A stretch of 64,000 bases of DNA from Anaerolineaceae bacterium (GTDB taxonomy: Bacteria; Chloroflexota; Anaerolineae; Aggregatilineales; Phototrophicaceae), in contig PABP01000009.1 of NCBI GenBank assembly GCA_002699585.1, positions 793,750 to 857,749 on the forward strand, in the 5' to 3' direction. Positions 41,978 through 52,788 of this stretch are shown one piece after another. A program made the translations under genes and the position numbers. The number at the start of each line of letters is the position of its first letter. Position 1 is the stretch's first letter. Below the pieces are notes generated by a model. That model had not been told where the DNA came from. It saw nothing but the letters and a program-made list of their open reading frames with translations, and searched no databases.

Positions 41978-43220
41978 TGGCTGCGTATCTACCCAAAATA
42001 ATGACGGCGTTATGTCCGCCGAACCCAAAGCCATTGCTCATCACAACATCGACCTGTTTATTGACACCCACGTTGGGGGTGTAATCCAGGTCACAGGTGG
42101 GGTCGGGGGTTTCAAGGTTAATCGTAGGCGGGATGAAATTATCGCGAATTGCCATCAAACCGATGATGGCCTCAATCGTTCCGGCGGCACCCAGCAGGTG
42201 CCCGGTCATCGACTTGGTCGAGCTAATCGGGATGTTATACGCCTGCTCACCGAGCGCAGCCTTCAAGGCGCGTGTTTCAGCCGTATCGTTTAGTTGTGTG
42301 CTGGTCCCGTGCGCATTGATGTAGTCGATGTCCTCAGGCGTGAGGTTAGCATCATTCATCGCCTGTTTCATAGCCAGGGCGGCACCTTCGCCGGTTTCCA
42401 TCGGCGCAGTCGGATGATAGGCGTCGGATGTGTGTCCGTAGCCCAATACCTCACCGTAGATTGTCGCGCCGCGCGCTAAAGCAAAGTCCAGGTCTTCCAG
42501 CACCAGCGTTGCCGCGCCTTCACCAGGGACAAAGCCATCGCGGTCGGCATCAAACGGACGTGATGCCCCTTTGGGGTCGTCATTGCGATGCGTCAGGGCC
42601 TTCATGTTGTTAAAGCCAGCAATCGTGATCGGCACGATAGCCGCTTCCGTTGCTCCGGCCAGCATGACTTTTGCCTGACCACGTTTGATAATCTCGGTAG
42701 CTTCGCCGATGCAGTTATTACCTGTTGCACAGGCCGTCGTGATGTTGAAGTTCGGCCCACGCAGGCCCAAATCCATCGACACCTTGCCGGAGCTACTGTC
42801 AATCAAGATACGCGGAATGGCCAATGGGCTAATCGAACGATGGCCTTTTTCAAGGAATGTCTGTACTGACTCAATCAGTGAGCCAATACCCCCGACACCG
42901 CTGCCGATAATGCAGCCGACATCGTGCATATTGTCCGGGGTGATCTCTAGCCCGCTGTCTTCCAGCGCTTGCCGCGATGCCACCACCGCCATTTGTGTGC
43001 TGCGATCTGTGCGGCGTGCTTCCTTGCGACCAAGCAGCGCATCCGCGTCGAAGTTCTTGACCTCACCAGCGATCTGATTTTCGACCGTGCTGCGATCAAA
43101 CAAGGTAATGAAATCAATGCCGCTTTTACCAGCGGCGATATTTTTCCAGGCTTCTTCTGCAGTGTTTCCAGTTGGCACAACAGCACCAATACCAGTCACA
43201 ACCACGCGACGTGTTCCCAC
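41964..43220 (-). CDS. fabF: Beta-ketoacyl-ACP synthase II
   Basis: 418 residues from GTG 43220 with GAGGAGG 5 bases upstream. Thiolase-fold motifs: VVVTGIGAVVPTGNT at the start, active Cys in TTACATGNNCIGEA (about residue 166), His in INAHGTSTQLND (about 303-310), Lys and His in STKSMTGHLLGAAG (about 337-342), and SNGFGFGGHNA near the end. Elongates acyl-ACP with malonyl-ACP. First gene of a two-gene fab operon with fabH; a 298-base divergent spacer separates it from the epimerase gene. Confidence 0.96.
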   Translation of the reverse strand: MGTRRVVVTGIGAVVPTGNTAEEAWKNIAAGKSGIDFITLFDRSTVENQIAGEVKNFDADALLGRKEARRTDRSTQMAVVASRQALEDSGLEITPDNMHDVGCIIGSGVGGIGSLIESVQTFLEKGHRSISPLAIPRILIDSSSGKVSMDLGLRGPNFNITTACATGNNCIGEATEIIKRGQAKVMLAGATEAAIVPITIAGFNNMKALTHRNDDPKGASRPFDADRDGFVPGEGAATLVLEDLDFALARGATIYGEVLGYGHTSDAYHPTAPMETGEGAALAMKQAMNDANLTPEDIDYINAHGTSTQLNDTAETRALKAALGEQAYNIPISSTKSMTGHLLGAAGTIEAIIGLMAIRDNFIPPTINLETPDPTCDLDYTPNVGVNKQVDVVMSNGFGFGGHNAVIILGRYAANGSS

Positions 43221-43518
43221 AGCATCCTCCTCATTTGGGTAATATGGACTGTGTTTGTCGTAACACAGTGCCGATCAATCGTGAACGTCGTAGGTTGGTT
43301 ACGTCACAACAGTCATAACACGGGATGTGCGCCAGCGTTGTGTTCTTACTTCTGATGGGTTTTACGACGTGCACCCTCTCTTGAGTTGTTGATGATACAA
43401 CGAACCGCCCGTATCACACTAGATGGCCTTTTAGATACACCATGTCTCATTTTGCGGCCCCTGGGTTATAATCGCCCATTACATTGTGTGCAACACAGAG
43501 GGATATTCCCAATAACCT
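43221..43518. promoter_or_regulatory. Divergent spacer between fabF and epimerase gene
   Basis: No gene seen. A TATAAT box at 43467-43472, with no convincing -35, faces the epimerase gene at 43519. GAGGAGG near 43226-43232 is the fabF ribosome site on the other strand. No further motif stands out. Confidence 0.4.
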
Positions 43519-44478
43519 ATGATTTTGATAACAGGCGCAACTGGATTCATAGGCCGCCATGTGGTTAAGGCTCTGATGGAGCAGGGACTGCCGCTGCGTT
43601 GTCTGCTGGCTCCCCATCAGGTGCGTAACGTTCCCTGGGACTCGGAAATGGAAAATCCGCCGGAAATTGTCGTCGGTACCATTCTCGATCAGCAGGCCGT
43701 TTTCCGCGCCGTCACGGGTGTGCATACCATCATCCATCTTGAAAGTGCCATGTGGTGGGGTCGTCAGCGCGACCTGGAACGTGTCGAAATCGCCGGAACC
43801 CGTAACTTGATTACGCAAGCCCGCGCCGCCCGCGTAGGTCGCCTGGTTACCGTGAGTCATCTCGGTGCCGCGTCATCATCAGCCTATTTGTTGCATCGCA
43901 TCAAAGGCCAGCAAGAAGAAATTATCCGCGCCAGCGGCTTAGCCTATACCATCATTCGGTCCGGCATTGTCTTCGGCGAAGATGACGCTTTCATCAATAA
44001 CATGGCCATGATGATGAGCACCAATCCCATATTCTTCCTGATGCCCGGTATGGGGGAAGTCTCGATCCATCCCATTTATATAGATGATCTGGTGCGTGCT
44101 ATCCAAATTAGCCTGGAGCGTATCAGCACGGTAGATCGCGTGTTGGAAATCGGCGGCCCAGAGTACACAACAGAGCGTGACATGCTGCAAACGATCATGC
44201 GCGTCACCGGGATGGGCCGTCTCGTGATTGCTATGCCGCCTTATATCATGCGCTTCCTATCGCGCGTCTATAACCGCATTTTCCCGCGGTCCTTTGTTAC
44301 GCCGCACTGGTTGGATATACTCGCTACCAATCGCACAACGCAGTTGGGTAACACGTTCGATTATTTCGGATTCCAGCCCCGGCGCTTTGAAGATACCTTG
44401 CTGACCTATATGCCGCAGGAACGGTATTTTTTGCGAGCGCTGCGCTTTGCCTTCCGTCGACGCCCACGCCGTATCTAA
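43519..44478 (+). CDS. NAD(P)-dependent epimerase/dehydratase-like (atypical SDR) protein
   Basis: 319 residues. N-terminal Rossmann ILITGATGFIGRHVVKALMEQGLPLRCL (2-29), a long hydrophobic substrate region (about 140-260), VLEIGGPEYTTERDMLQTI and a basic C-terminal tail rich in Arg (FRRRPRRI). No complete Tyr-x-x-x-Lys: the usual site is AYLLHRIKGQ, which keeps Tyr and Lys spaced by five, so it belongs with NmrA/NDUFA9-type atypical SDRs. These bind NAD(P) and may act structurally or on lipids. Substrate unknown. Confidence 0.8.
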   Translation: MILITGATGFIGRHVVKALMEQGLPLRCLLAPHQVRNVPWDSEMENPPEIVVGTILDQQAVFRAVTGVHTIIHLESAMWWGRQRDLERVEIAGTRNLITQARAARVGRLVTVSHLGAASSSAYLLHRIKGQQEEIIRASGLAYTIIRSGIVFGEDDAFINNMAMMMSTNPIFFLMPGMGEVSIHPIYIDDLVRAIQISLERISTVDRVLEIGGPEYTTERDMLQTIMRVTGMGRLVIAMPPYIMRFLSRVYNRIFPRSFVTPHWLDILATNRTTQLGNTFDYFGFQPRRFEDTLLTYMPQERYFLRALRFAFRRRPRRI

Positions 44479-44491
44479 GGGTAATCGTGTC

Positions 44492-45373
44492 ATGAAATCA
44501 GCCATTTCCATTCGTCCGGTAGTCACAAACGAAGCATTTGAGCAGGTAGTCACCCTGCAAAAGATTTACTGGGGAGAAGACGACGCTGCGCTCGTCCCGA
44601 CGCATATGCTGGCCAGCATCGTCGGCTATGGCGGTCATGTCCACGCTGCCTTCGATGCAGACCGCATGATTGGCACGTTGATTGGCTTCCTCGGCGCAGA
44701 CCTCGACCCTGACAGCCAGCAGAACGCGCCCTCGCGCATGTTGATTATGTCCAAGCGTATGGTCGTACTGCCGGAATATCGTGGTCATAAAATTGGCGAG
44801 CGTCTCAAATTAGCCCAGCGGGATTATGCGCTTCAACATGGCATCCGCCTCGTGGCCTGGACCTTTGACCCTCTACTGGCTCCAAATGCCTATCTCAACC
44901 TGCACAAGCTGGCTGCCTTAGGGCAGGGCTATGTGCCGAATTTCTTTGGCACTGGGGCTGTCCATCCGACTCTCAGCGAAGATCGTATCAAGGTCAACTG
45001 GTGGGTCGATGACGACCTCACGCGCGAACGGCTAACAGGCCAAACCAGCTTCAATACTGCCGATGCCCCCGTCATCAATCCTGCTGAGATGCAGAACGGC
45101 TTGCTCATCCCATCGGGGAAACCCACATCATTCGATGACAAACTGGTCCTGCTGCAAATCCCGCCGCACCATATCGCTTTGCAAAACCTCGATGCGGCTT
45201 TGGCTCGTTCCTGGCGTGACCATGTGCGCGAGTGCTTCATGACAGCCTTTGACCAGGGCTATCAAGCGGTAGATTTTGTGCGCCGTAACGATCAGACTTA
45301 TTATGTGCTGGCCCAGCTCGATAATCCGCCGCACTTTGCCGATGATCTGGCGACAGCCAGTCACCAACAATGA
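44492..45373 (+). CDS. GNAT-like acetyltransferase of the COG3375 type
   Basis: 293 residues from ATG 44492. The GNAT core holds VVLPEYRGHKIGERLKLAQRD (about residues 89-109), with the R/Q-x-x-G-x-G/A pattern of acetyl-CoA binding, then LVAWTFDPLLAPNAYLNLHKLAALGQGYVPNFFGTGA. This tract matches the predicted acetyltransferases that sit beside menC-like genes in many bacteria, exactly as here, where the MenC-family gene starts 41 bases later. Likely acylates an amino acid handled by that enolase-superfamily protein; inference. Confidence 0.8.
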   Translation: MKSAISIRPVVTNEAFEQVVTLQKIYWGEDDAALVPTHMLASIVGYGGHVHAAFDADRMIGTLIGFLGADLDPDSQQNAPSRMLIMSKRMVVLPEYRGHKIGERLKLAQRDYALQHGIRLVAWTFDPLLAPNAYLNLHKLAALGQGYVPNFFGTGAVHPTLSEDRIKVNWWVDDDLTRERLTGQTSFNTADAPVINPAEMQNGLLIPSGKPTSFDDKLVLLQIPPHHIALQNLDAALARSWRDHVRECFMTAFDQGYQAVDFVRRNDQTYYVLAQLDNPPHFADDLATASHQQ

Positions 45374-45414
45374 ACACCTAGCATATTTGATGAACGATCT
45401 TGAAGGAGTCCCCT

Positions 45415-46563
45415 GTGCGTCCCATTACCATTAAAGAAATCGCCCTGCATCCGATTGCCATGCCCTTTGTGGAGCCGTTGAAAACGAGCTTCGGCATGGA
45501 ACCCTTCAAAGGAGCTGTCCTGGTTGAAATCACAACTGAGGATGGCGTCAAAGGGTGGGGTGAGGCTGCCGTTGCTCCGGCACCTGGTTACTCAGGGGAA
45601 ACCATCGCAACCGCTTATCACATCCTCAAGCACTTCATGGTGCCGCTGCTGACAGGTAAAACCATCGAAGACCCATACCACACCCGCGACATCCTCAAGG
45701 TCATCCGGGACCATCACCATGCGCGTGCTGGCATTGAAGGCGCTATCTGGGATACCTTCGCCCGCGCTAATGACATGCGCCTGGCCGATCTATTCGCTTC
45801 CTATGTGGATGCCGAAAGTACCAACCGCGCCGTAGTTGGCGTCAGCATCGGCATTCAGCCCACTGTAGAAGATACGCTGGCCATTATTCGTAAGCGCATG
45901 GGGCAGGGCTACAAGCGCATCAAGCTCAAGATCAAACCCGGTTGGGATGTCGATTTTGCCAAAGCGATCCGTGCCGCACTGCCTGACGCCACCATCATGC
46001 TCGATGCCAACAGCGCCTACACCCTGGCCGATAGCGATCATCTCGCTCAATTTGACGATCTCAACCTGCTGATGATTGAGCAGCCCTTGCAGCCCTTCGA
46101 TATTTACGAACACGGCATGCTTAACCACCTCATTGATACGCCCATCTGCCTGGACGAGAGTATCAAAACAGCCCTCGACCTGCGTATCGCGCTCCAGGTG
46201 AATGCCATTGACATCCTCAACCTGAAGCCGGCTCGCGTTGGCGGTTACTCGGAAAGCATCGATATCTACAAAATTTGCGTCGAACATGAGCTGCCCCTGT
46301 GGATTGGTGGTATGCTAGAGACAGGCATCGGACGTGCGGCGAACGTCGCTTTTGCTTCGCTACCTGGCGTGACGCTGCCCTGCGATATTTCCGCAACTGA
46401 CCGCTACTTCGACCCGGACATCACCGAGCCGCCTTTCGTCTTACAGCCCGATAGCACCCTGGCCGTTCCTGATGGTCCTGGCATCGGTGTCGAAGTCATC
46501 CCCGAACGGGTGCAAGAGGCCGCCGTCCGCTGGCAAGAACGCAATTTATATCCGGTTGGTTAA
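45415..46563 (+). CDS. Enolase-superfamily enzyme: o-succinylbenzoate synthase / N-succinylamino acid racemase
   Basis: 382 residues from GTG 45415 with GAAGGAG upstream; TTG 45400 is possible. MR/MLE fold: KxK pair in YKRIKLKIKPGWD (about 165-177), metal ligands Asp in MLDANSAY (about 193), Glu in MIEQPLQPF (about 220) and Asp in CLDESIKT (about 245), second-side Lys in NLKPARVGGYSES (about 270). This is the MenC/NSAR-type subgroup. The acetyltransferase directly upstream favours N-acylamino acid racemase activity over menaquinone synthesis, as no other men gene is near. Dipeptide epimerase is a further alternative. Confidence 0.85.
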   Translation: MRPITIKEIALHPIAMPFVEPLKTSFGMEPFKGAVLVEITTEDGVKGWGEAAVAPAPGYSGETIATAYHILKHFMVPLLTGKTIEDPYHTRDILKVIRDHHHARAGIEGAIWDTFARANDMRLADLFASYVDAESTNRAVVGVSIGIQPTVEDTLAIIRKRMGQGYKRIKLKIKPGWDVDFAKAIRAALPDATIMLDANSAYTLADSDHLAQFDDLNLLMIEQPLQPFDIYEHGMLNHLIDTPICLDESIKTALDLRIALQVNAIDILNLKPARVGGYSESIDIYKICVEHELPLWIGGMLETGIGRAANVAFASLPGVTLPCDISATDRYFDPDITEPPFVLQPDSTLAVPDGPGIGVEVIPERVQEAAVRWQERNLYPVG

Positions 46564-46585
46564 TGAGGTCACTTAAGGGGGCACG

Positions 46586-47404
46586 ATGACATTCGCAGGT
46601 AAGAAGTTAGCATTTATTGGGTCAGGCGTGATGGGCCGTGCGATTATTGGTGGCCTGCTTGGCAAAGGCCTGATCGCACCCAATCAGATTATTGCCTCAG
46701 ATCCTGATATGAAGGCAATGGAGACGATACAGGCTAACAATGGCATAAACGTCACCCACGATAACCTTGAAGCAGTAAAAGATGCCAATATCATGGTGTT
46801 GTGCGTCAAACCACAGATCATGCCGACTGTGCTCGATGGTTTGCGCGGCCACGTTGCCCATATTGAATTGGCTATCAGCATCGCCGCTGGTGTGACGCTC
46901 AAGGCTGTGGAAGAAGGTTTGGCGCTGATGCATGTCGTTCGCGCTATGCCCAACACCCCCGGCCAGATCGGACAGGGTGTTTCCGTCTGGACGTGCACGC
47001 CGGAAGTCACAGGCGAGCAGCACGAGCAAGCCCAGCAGATATTAGAATCGATGGGGCAGGCCATCTACGTCCATGACGAAAAATACCTCGACATGGCGAC
47101 AGCCCTGACAGGGTCTGGTCCGGCTTATGTATTTATGTTCATAGAAGCACTGATAGACGCAGGAGTGCGCATGGGCTTTTCGCGCGACGTGGCGACGGTC
47201 CTGGCTATGCAGCTTGTTAAAGGCAGCACCGCTTTTCTGGAACAGTCCGGCATCCATCCGACCGTATTGCGCAATCAAGTCACCAGCCCTGGCGGAACAA
47301 CGGCGGCAGCGCTCTATGAACTGGAAAAAGGCAATTTCAGGACGACCATCAGCGATGCCATCTGGGCCGCTTACCAGCGATCCATAGAGCTTGGCGAGGA
47401 CTGA
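46586..47404 (+). CDS. proC: Pyrroline-5-carboxylate reductase
   Basis: 272 residues. NAD(P) motif AFIGSGVMGRAIIGGLLGKG (8-27), CVKPQ (about 72), RAMPNTPGQIGQGV (about 119-132), and the helical ALTGSGPAYVFMFIEALIDAGVRMGFSR plus QVTSPGGTTAAALYELEKG (about 232-250) that forms the proline-binding and dimer region. Makes proline from pyrroline-5-carboxylate. A 427-base non-coding stretch follows before atpA, so the ATP synthase genes are not the continuation of this gene. Confidence 0.95.
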   Translation: MTFAGKKLAFIGSGVMGRAIIGGLLGKGLIAPNQIIASDPDMKAMETIQANNGINVTHDNLEAVKDANIMVLCVKPQIMPTVLDGLRGHVAHIELAISIAAGVTLKAVEEGLALMHVVRAMPNTPGQIGQGVSVWTCTPEVTGEQHEQAQQILESMGQAIYVHDEKYLDMATALTGSGPAYVFMFIEALIDAGVRMGFSRDVATVLAMQLVKGSTAFLEQSGIHPTVLRNQVTSPGGTTAAALYELEKGNFRTTISDAIWAAYQRSIELGED

Positions 47405-47831
47405 TTGCAACAGCAGACATGCGTGGCGTAGCGGCGCGATATATCATGCCCAATATGAGCAATACCGCTATGATATTGTGGTTTTCAGCATCGAACGCTT
47501 AAGTTCCGCGTAATGCCCGCCAGAGTGCGCTCATTATGGGTTGATAAACCCACCGCTGGCGGTTAATCTTAAGGACAGTGTCAAAGGATGAGTAGCGTTT
47601 GTGAAAATGTGGACAAACGCAGTATTGCTCGTATACAATAGACAGGTGCGCTCGGCAAGAGGGGCGCTCCGTTGGCGTCTATCAAACATCACCAATCCAT
47701 TAACGCACCAAGACGCATTTTGTGTTCTTACCAGACCGGAAGCAGGTACGCCTTTAAGCAGTTCCTGTATTGAATAACGGATACTGAAAGACGAATCACT
47801 CGCATTTATTCGATCAGATAAGGAGCCGGGA
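47405..47831 (+). other. Non-coding leader region of the ATP synthase F1 operon
   Basis: No credible gene in 427 bases. It holds a nested hairpin at 47517-47562 (CCGCCAG...CTGGCGG enclosing GGGTT-GATA...AACCC), then a promoter candidate at 47610-47639, then a leader of about 190 bases ending in AAGGAG before ATG 47832. The long leader suggests room for translational control of atpA, which is inference. Confidence 0.6.
47610..47639 (+). promoter_or_regulatory. Candidate sigma70 promoter of the atpAGDC operon
   Basis: TGGACA at 47610-47615 and TACAAT at 47634-47639 with an 18-base spacer, upstream of atpA by about 190 bases. Close to TTGACA/TATAAT in sequence and spacing. Confidence 0.5.
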
Positions 47832-49334
47832 ATGGCGGAAAATATTTATGACTCGATACTCAAACAAATTGAGGGCTTTGATCCCTCGGTTGAGGCTGTC
47901 GAAGTCGGTTATGTAGAGGTGGTTGGCGATGGTATCGCCCGTGTGAGTGGCTTGCCCAATGTGCGCTTTAACGAGCTGGTGCGCTTTGAGAATGGCACAG
48001 CGGGTATCGCCTTCAACCTGGAAAGTGACAACGTCGGTGTCACCATCATGGGTGACTACGGCGAAATCCAGGAAGGGGACACCGTCAGCGCAATGGGCCG
48101 TATCGCCTCGGTCCCGGTTGGCGAAGGCCTGATTGGCCGTGTCGTCGGCGCGCTGGGTAACCCCCTCGACGGCAAAGGCCCCATTGCCAGCGATGAGTTC
48201 TATAACATGGAACGTATCGCCCCAGGTGTGATGGAGCGTAAGGGTGTTGATCGCCCGGTCCAAACCGGTTTGCTCGCCATTGATGCCATGATCCCGATTG
48301 GTCGTGGCCAGCGTGAGTTGATTATTGGCGACCGTCAGACGGGTAAAACCGCTGTTGCTCTCGACACCATCATCAACCAGAAGGGTGAAGACCTTTACTG
48401 CATCTACGTCGCGATTGGTAAGCGTCGTGGTGAAGTAGCTCGTATCGTGGCCACCTTGGAAGAACATGGCGCGATGGATTACACCACCATTGTTATGGCC
48501 TCTGCTTCCGACGCAGCCGCGCTGCAATACATGGCTCCCTATGCGGGTTGCGCTATTGGCGAATGGTTCATGGAAAATGGCAAGGACGCCCTGGTCATTT
48601 ACGATGACTTGTCCAAGCATGCGGCTGCTTACCGTCAGGTATCGCTGCTGCTGCGCCGCCCCCCTGGCCGCGAAGCCTTCCCCGGCGATGTCTTCTACCT
48701 GCACAGCCGCCTGCTGGAACGTGCTGCCCAGCTCAGTGATGAGCGTGGCGGCGGTAGCTTGACCGCGTTGCCTGTCATCGAAACACTGCTTGGTGATGTG
48801 TCCGCATTCGTGCCGACCAACGTGATCTCCATTACAGACGGCCAGATCTACCTGGAAAGTGAACTCTTCTACTCCGGCCAGCGCCCAGCCCTGAACACGG
48901 GTATCAGCGTCAGCCGTGTGGGTGGTAGTGCCCAGACAACAGCTATGAACAAGGTTGCAGGTGGTCTACGCTTGCAGATGGCTCAGTTCCGCTCGTTGGC
49001 TGCTTTCGCTCAGTTCGGCTCCAACCTGGACCGTGAAACCCAGCGCCAGTTGGATCGTGGTCTACGCCTGAACGAATTGTTCAAACAGGCTCAGTACCAG
49101 ACCCTGGCTGTGGAAGAACAGATTATTCTCATTTACGCGGGTACCAATGGTCTGATCGATGAAGTGCCCGTTGACCGTGTTGGCGAGTTCAAACTCGACT
49201 TCCTGCGCGCGCTCCGTGGCCAATACAGCGATCTGGCCAAGGACATCCGCGCCAATACCGACAAGAGGCTCTCCGAAGAACTGACAGCTCGGATTGAAGA
49301 AACGATCCAGGGCTTCTTACAGACGTGGAGCTAG
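47832..49334 (+). CDS. atpA: F1 ATP synthase subunit alpha
   Basis: 500 residues with AAGGAG before the ATG. Walker A GDRQTGKT (about 166-173), [21 protein letters not shown], the [25 protein letters not shown] stretch (about 257-281), SISDGQ-like [10 protein letters not shown] and C-terminal [13 protein letters not shown] are all alpha-subunit hallmarks. Non-catalytic nucleotide-binding subunit of the F1 hexamer. First gene of an atpA-G-D-C operon; the Fo genes (B, E, F) and delta (H) that normally precede atpA are replaced here by proC and a promoter. Confidence 0.97.
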   Translation: MAENIYDSILKQIEGFDPSVEAVEVGYVEVVGDGIARVSGLPNVRFNELVRFENGTAGIAFNLESDNVGVTIMGDYGEIQEGDTVSAMGRIASVPVGEGLIGRVVGALGNPLDGKGPIASDEFYNMERIAPGVMERKGVDRPVQTGLLAIDAMIPIGRGQRELIIGDRQTGKTAVALDTIINQKGEDLYCIYVAIGKRRGEVARIVATLEEHGAMDYTTIVMASASDAAALQYMAPYAGCAIGEWFMENGKDALVIYDDLSKHAAAYRQVSLLLRRPPGREAFPGDVFYLHSRLLERAAQLSDERGGGSLTALPVIETLLGDVSAFVPTNVISITDGQIYLESELFYSGQRPALNTGISVSRVGGSAQTTAMNKVAGGLRLQMAQFRSLAAFAQFGSNLDRETQRQLDRGLRLNELFKQAQYQTLAVEEQIILIYAGTNGLIDEVPVDRVGEFKLDFLRALRGQYSDLAKDIRANTDKRLSEELTARIEETIQGFLQTWS

Positions 49335-49364
49335 CGCATCACATCAGTGGAAAGGAGACGCTAG

Positions 49365-50690
49365 ATGCCACCGCTTAGAGAAGTCAAAAACCGAATACGT
49401 AGTGTCAAAAACATTTCTCAGATCACCCGCGCGCTGGAGGCCGTTTCGGCTTCGCGCGTGCGTCGTGCCCAGGCGCGTGCTTCCGCCAGCCGCCACTATG
49501 CTGAAAAAGCATGGGAAATTCTGGTAAATATCCAGGCATCGGCCAAAGGGTCGCTGCCGCACCCGCTGTTGACCTCGCGTGAAGAGATCAACCGTGTCAT
49601 GGTTATCGTCATCACCTCGGATCGTGGCCTGGCTGGGTCGTATAACTCCAACGTCCTGCGCGTTGTGGAGCGTTTTCAGCGTAGCCTCGGCAAACCCGTT
49701 GATTTTGTGACGGTGGGTCGCAAAGGCCGCGATACATTGATCCGCCAGCGGGCCAATGTCGTCGCTGAATTCAGCGACATGCCGTCAGAGCCGCGTATCA
49801 GCGACATAGCGCCGATTGCGCGCCTCGCCGTTGATTCGTACCTCAAGGGTGAAGTTGACGAAGTCCTGATTGCTTATACTGACTTCATCAATATGCTGAC
49901 GCAGCGCCCGGTGGTGCTCGGTTGGCTGCCCCTGACGCCCAATACCATTGCAGAACAGGTCGCCGGGGAATTCGTCAAGGATGTCCCGCACGTCACAGAA
50001 GGCGCAACGGACTATGAATACGAGCCGAATGCCGCTGCTGTTCTGGAAGAAATCGTCCCGCGCTTTACCGAGTTGCAGTTGTACCAGGCTTTGTTAGAGT
50101 CGCAGGCTAGTGAGCATGCTGCCCGTATGGCGGCCATGCGTAATGCAACCGACAATGCATCCCAACTCGTGGACGACCTGACGCTGGAATACAACAAAGC
50201 TCGTCAGTCGGCGATTACCAGCGAAATTCTCGACATCGTTGGTGGGGCCAATGCGTTGCAACAGGCCATTGATAAAGGTGCCAAAGAGATTCTCGACTCG
50301 GCCCATCCGACGGCCCCCCGTGCTCCCGCGCCGGCGATGACAGCCGCCAGCAATGGCAACGGTGCTGGCACCAAGGGCAATGGTAAGAAGAGCGCGCCAG
50401 CAGCCAAGAAAGTTGGTCCGCGCGGCAAAAAAGTCAAGCAAGATGACCTGAAGATCATCGAAGGTATCGGCCCCAAGATGGAAAAAGCCCTCAAAACGGC
50501 TGGCCTCGATACCTGGGCTAAATTGGCGGAAGCCACAGACGATCAACTGCGTACAGCTATCGAAGAAGCAGGGATGAGTTTTGCCCCTAGCTTGTCGACC
50601 TGGGCGCGTCAAGCCGGTTTCGCCGCCCGTGATGATTGGGACGGCTTAGAACAATTGCAAGATGAACTGACCGCCGGGCGTGATGAGTAA
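49365..50690 (+). CDS. atpG: F1 ATP synthase subunit gamma with C-terminal helix-hairpin-helix domain
   Basis: 441 residues, against about 290 usual. The start MPPLREVKNRIRSVKNISQITRALE and the conserved gamma C-terminal stretch LTLEYNKARQSAITSEILDIVGGANAL (ending about residue 300) are normal; other gamma proteins stop there. An Ala/Pro/Lys/Gly-rich linker (about 305-358) then leads to DLKIIEGIGPKMEKALKTAGLDTWAKLAEATDDQLRTAIEEAG (about 363-405), a helix-hairpin-helix fold of the GIGPKxEKxL type known in fusions to other proteins, and a last helical stretch. Same frame, no stop between. The gamma C-terminus normally lies inside the alpha3beta3 crown, so this extension has to exit the hexamer top. 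Function of the extension unknown. Confidence 0.95.
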   Translation: MPPLREVKNRIRSVKNISQITRALEAVSASRVRRAQARASASRHYAEKAWEILVNIQASAKGSLPHPLLTSREEINRVMVIVITSDRGLAGSYNSNVLRVVERFQRSLGKPVDFVTVGRKGRDTLIRQRANVVAEFSDMPSEPRISDIAPIARLAVDSYLKGEVDEVLIAYTDFINMLTQRPVVLGWLPLTPNTIAEQVAGEFVKDVPHVTEGATDYEYEPNAAAVLEEIVPRFTELQLYQALLESQASEHAARMAAMRNATDNASQLVDDLTLEYNKARQSAITSEILDIVGGANALQQAIDKGAKEILDSAHPTAPRAPAPAMTAASNGNGAGTKGNGKKSAPAAKKVGPRGKKVKQDDLKIIEGIGPKMEKALKTAGLDTWAKLAEATDDQLRTAIEEAGMSFAPSLSTWARQAGFAARDDWDGLEQLQDELTAGRDE

Positions 50691-50708
50691 TCATCCGGCT
50701 GCTGATAG

Positions 50709-52124
<1,416 letters not shown>

Positions 52125-52158
52125 CACGGTGTTTATCTGTGCGGAAGGAGCTTTCTAA

Positions 52159-52620
52159 ATGCCAATTCACGTAGAACTTGTTTCCCAGGAACGCAAAGTC
52201 TTTGAAGAGCCGGAGGCCGACATCGTCGTGCTGCCCGCTATCGAAGGCGAAATGGGTGTACTCCCCAACCACGCGCCTGTCCTCACGCCGTTGACGTTTG
52301 GCGAGATGGTTGTGCGTAAAGGCAATGCAGAAGAACGCTTTGCCATCTATGGTGGTGTGGTGGATGTCCGCCCGGACAAAGTCGTTGTCCTGGCGGATGT
52401 GGCGGAATCATCCTTTGAAATTGATGAAGAACGCGCCGTAGAAGCGCGTCGTCGCGCCCAGGAACTGCTCGACCAGGGCTTGCCCCCGGAACAGAACCGC
52501 GAAGCGGTCCTGGCCCTGCGCCATGCAGAATTCGCCCTCAAGGTATCTCGCCGCGTGCAATCCAGCTCGGCGGGTCGCCTGCGCATCATCATGGATGACG
52601 ATAAAGCGAATAACCAATAG
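52159..52620 (+). CDS. atpC: F1 ATP synthase subunit epsilon
   Basis: 153 residues with GGAAGGAG before the ATG. N-terminal beta sandwich: FEEPEADIVVLPAIEGEMGVLPNHAPVLTPLTFGEM (about 16-51) with the usual GE.GVLPnHaP motif, then VYGGVVDVRPDKVVVLADVAE-like strands, and a C-terminal helix pair (EERAVEARRRAQELLDQG onward). Couples gamma rotation to catalysis and can inhibit ATP hydrolysis. Operon ends at a terminator 23 bases downstream. Confidence 0.95.
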   Translation: MPIHVELVSQERKVFEEPEADIVVLPAIEGEMGVLPNHAPVLTPLTFGEMVVRKGNAEERFAIYGGVVDVRPDKVVVLADVAESSFEIDEERAVEARRRAQELLDQGLPPEQNREAVLALRHAEFALKVSRRVQSSSAGRLRIIMDDDKANNQ

Positions 52621-52642
52621 CCTGGTCTTTTTACATGTTATG

Positions 52643-52673
52643 AAAAACACCCGGCTGTTAGTTGGGTGTTTTT
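52643..52673 (+). terminator. Terminator of the atp operon
   Basis: Perfect 10-bp stem AAAAACACCC / GGGTGTTTTT with an 11-base loop (GGCTGTTAGTT), with the U-run contained in the right arm. 23 bases after the atpC stop. Confidence 0.88.
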
Positions 52674-52788
52674 AGTTCCGCATTTCATTTTTCATCGTAG
52701 GGCCACAGCATGCTGTGGCTGGACCCGTTTTGGTAGCACTTGATAGATAGGGGCATGGTAGCCCCCTGTAAAACGAAGGAGCAATCTC

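Noticed and set aside
47814-48704. Antisense frame of 296 residues opposite atpA
   Set aside because: Shadow of a strongly conserved gene.
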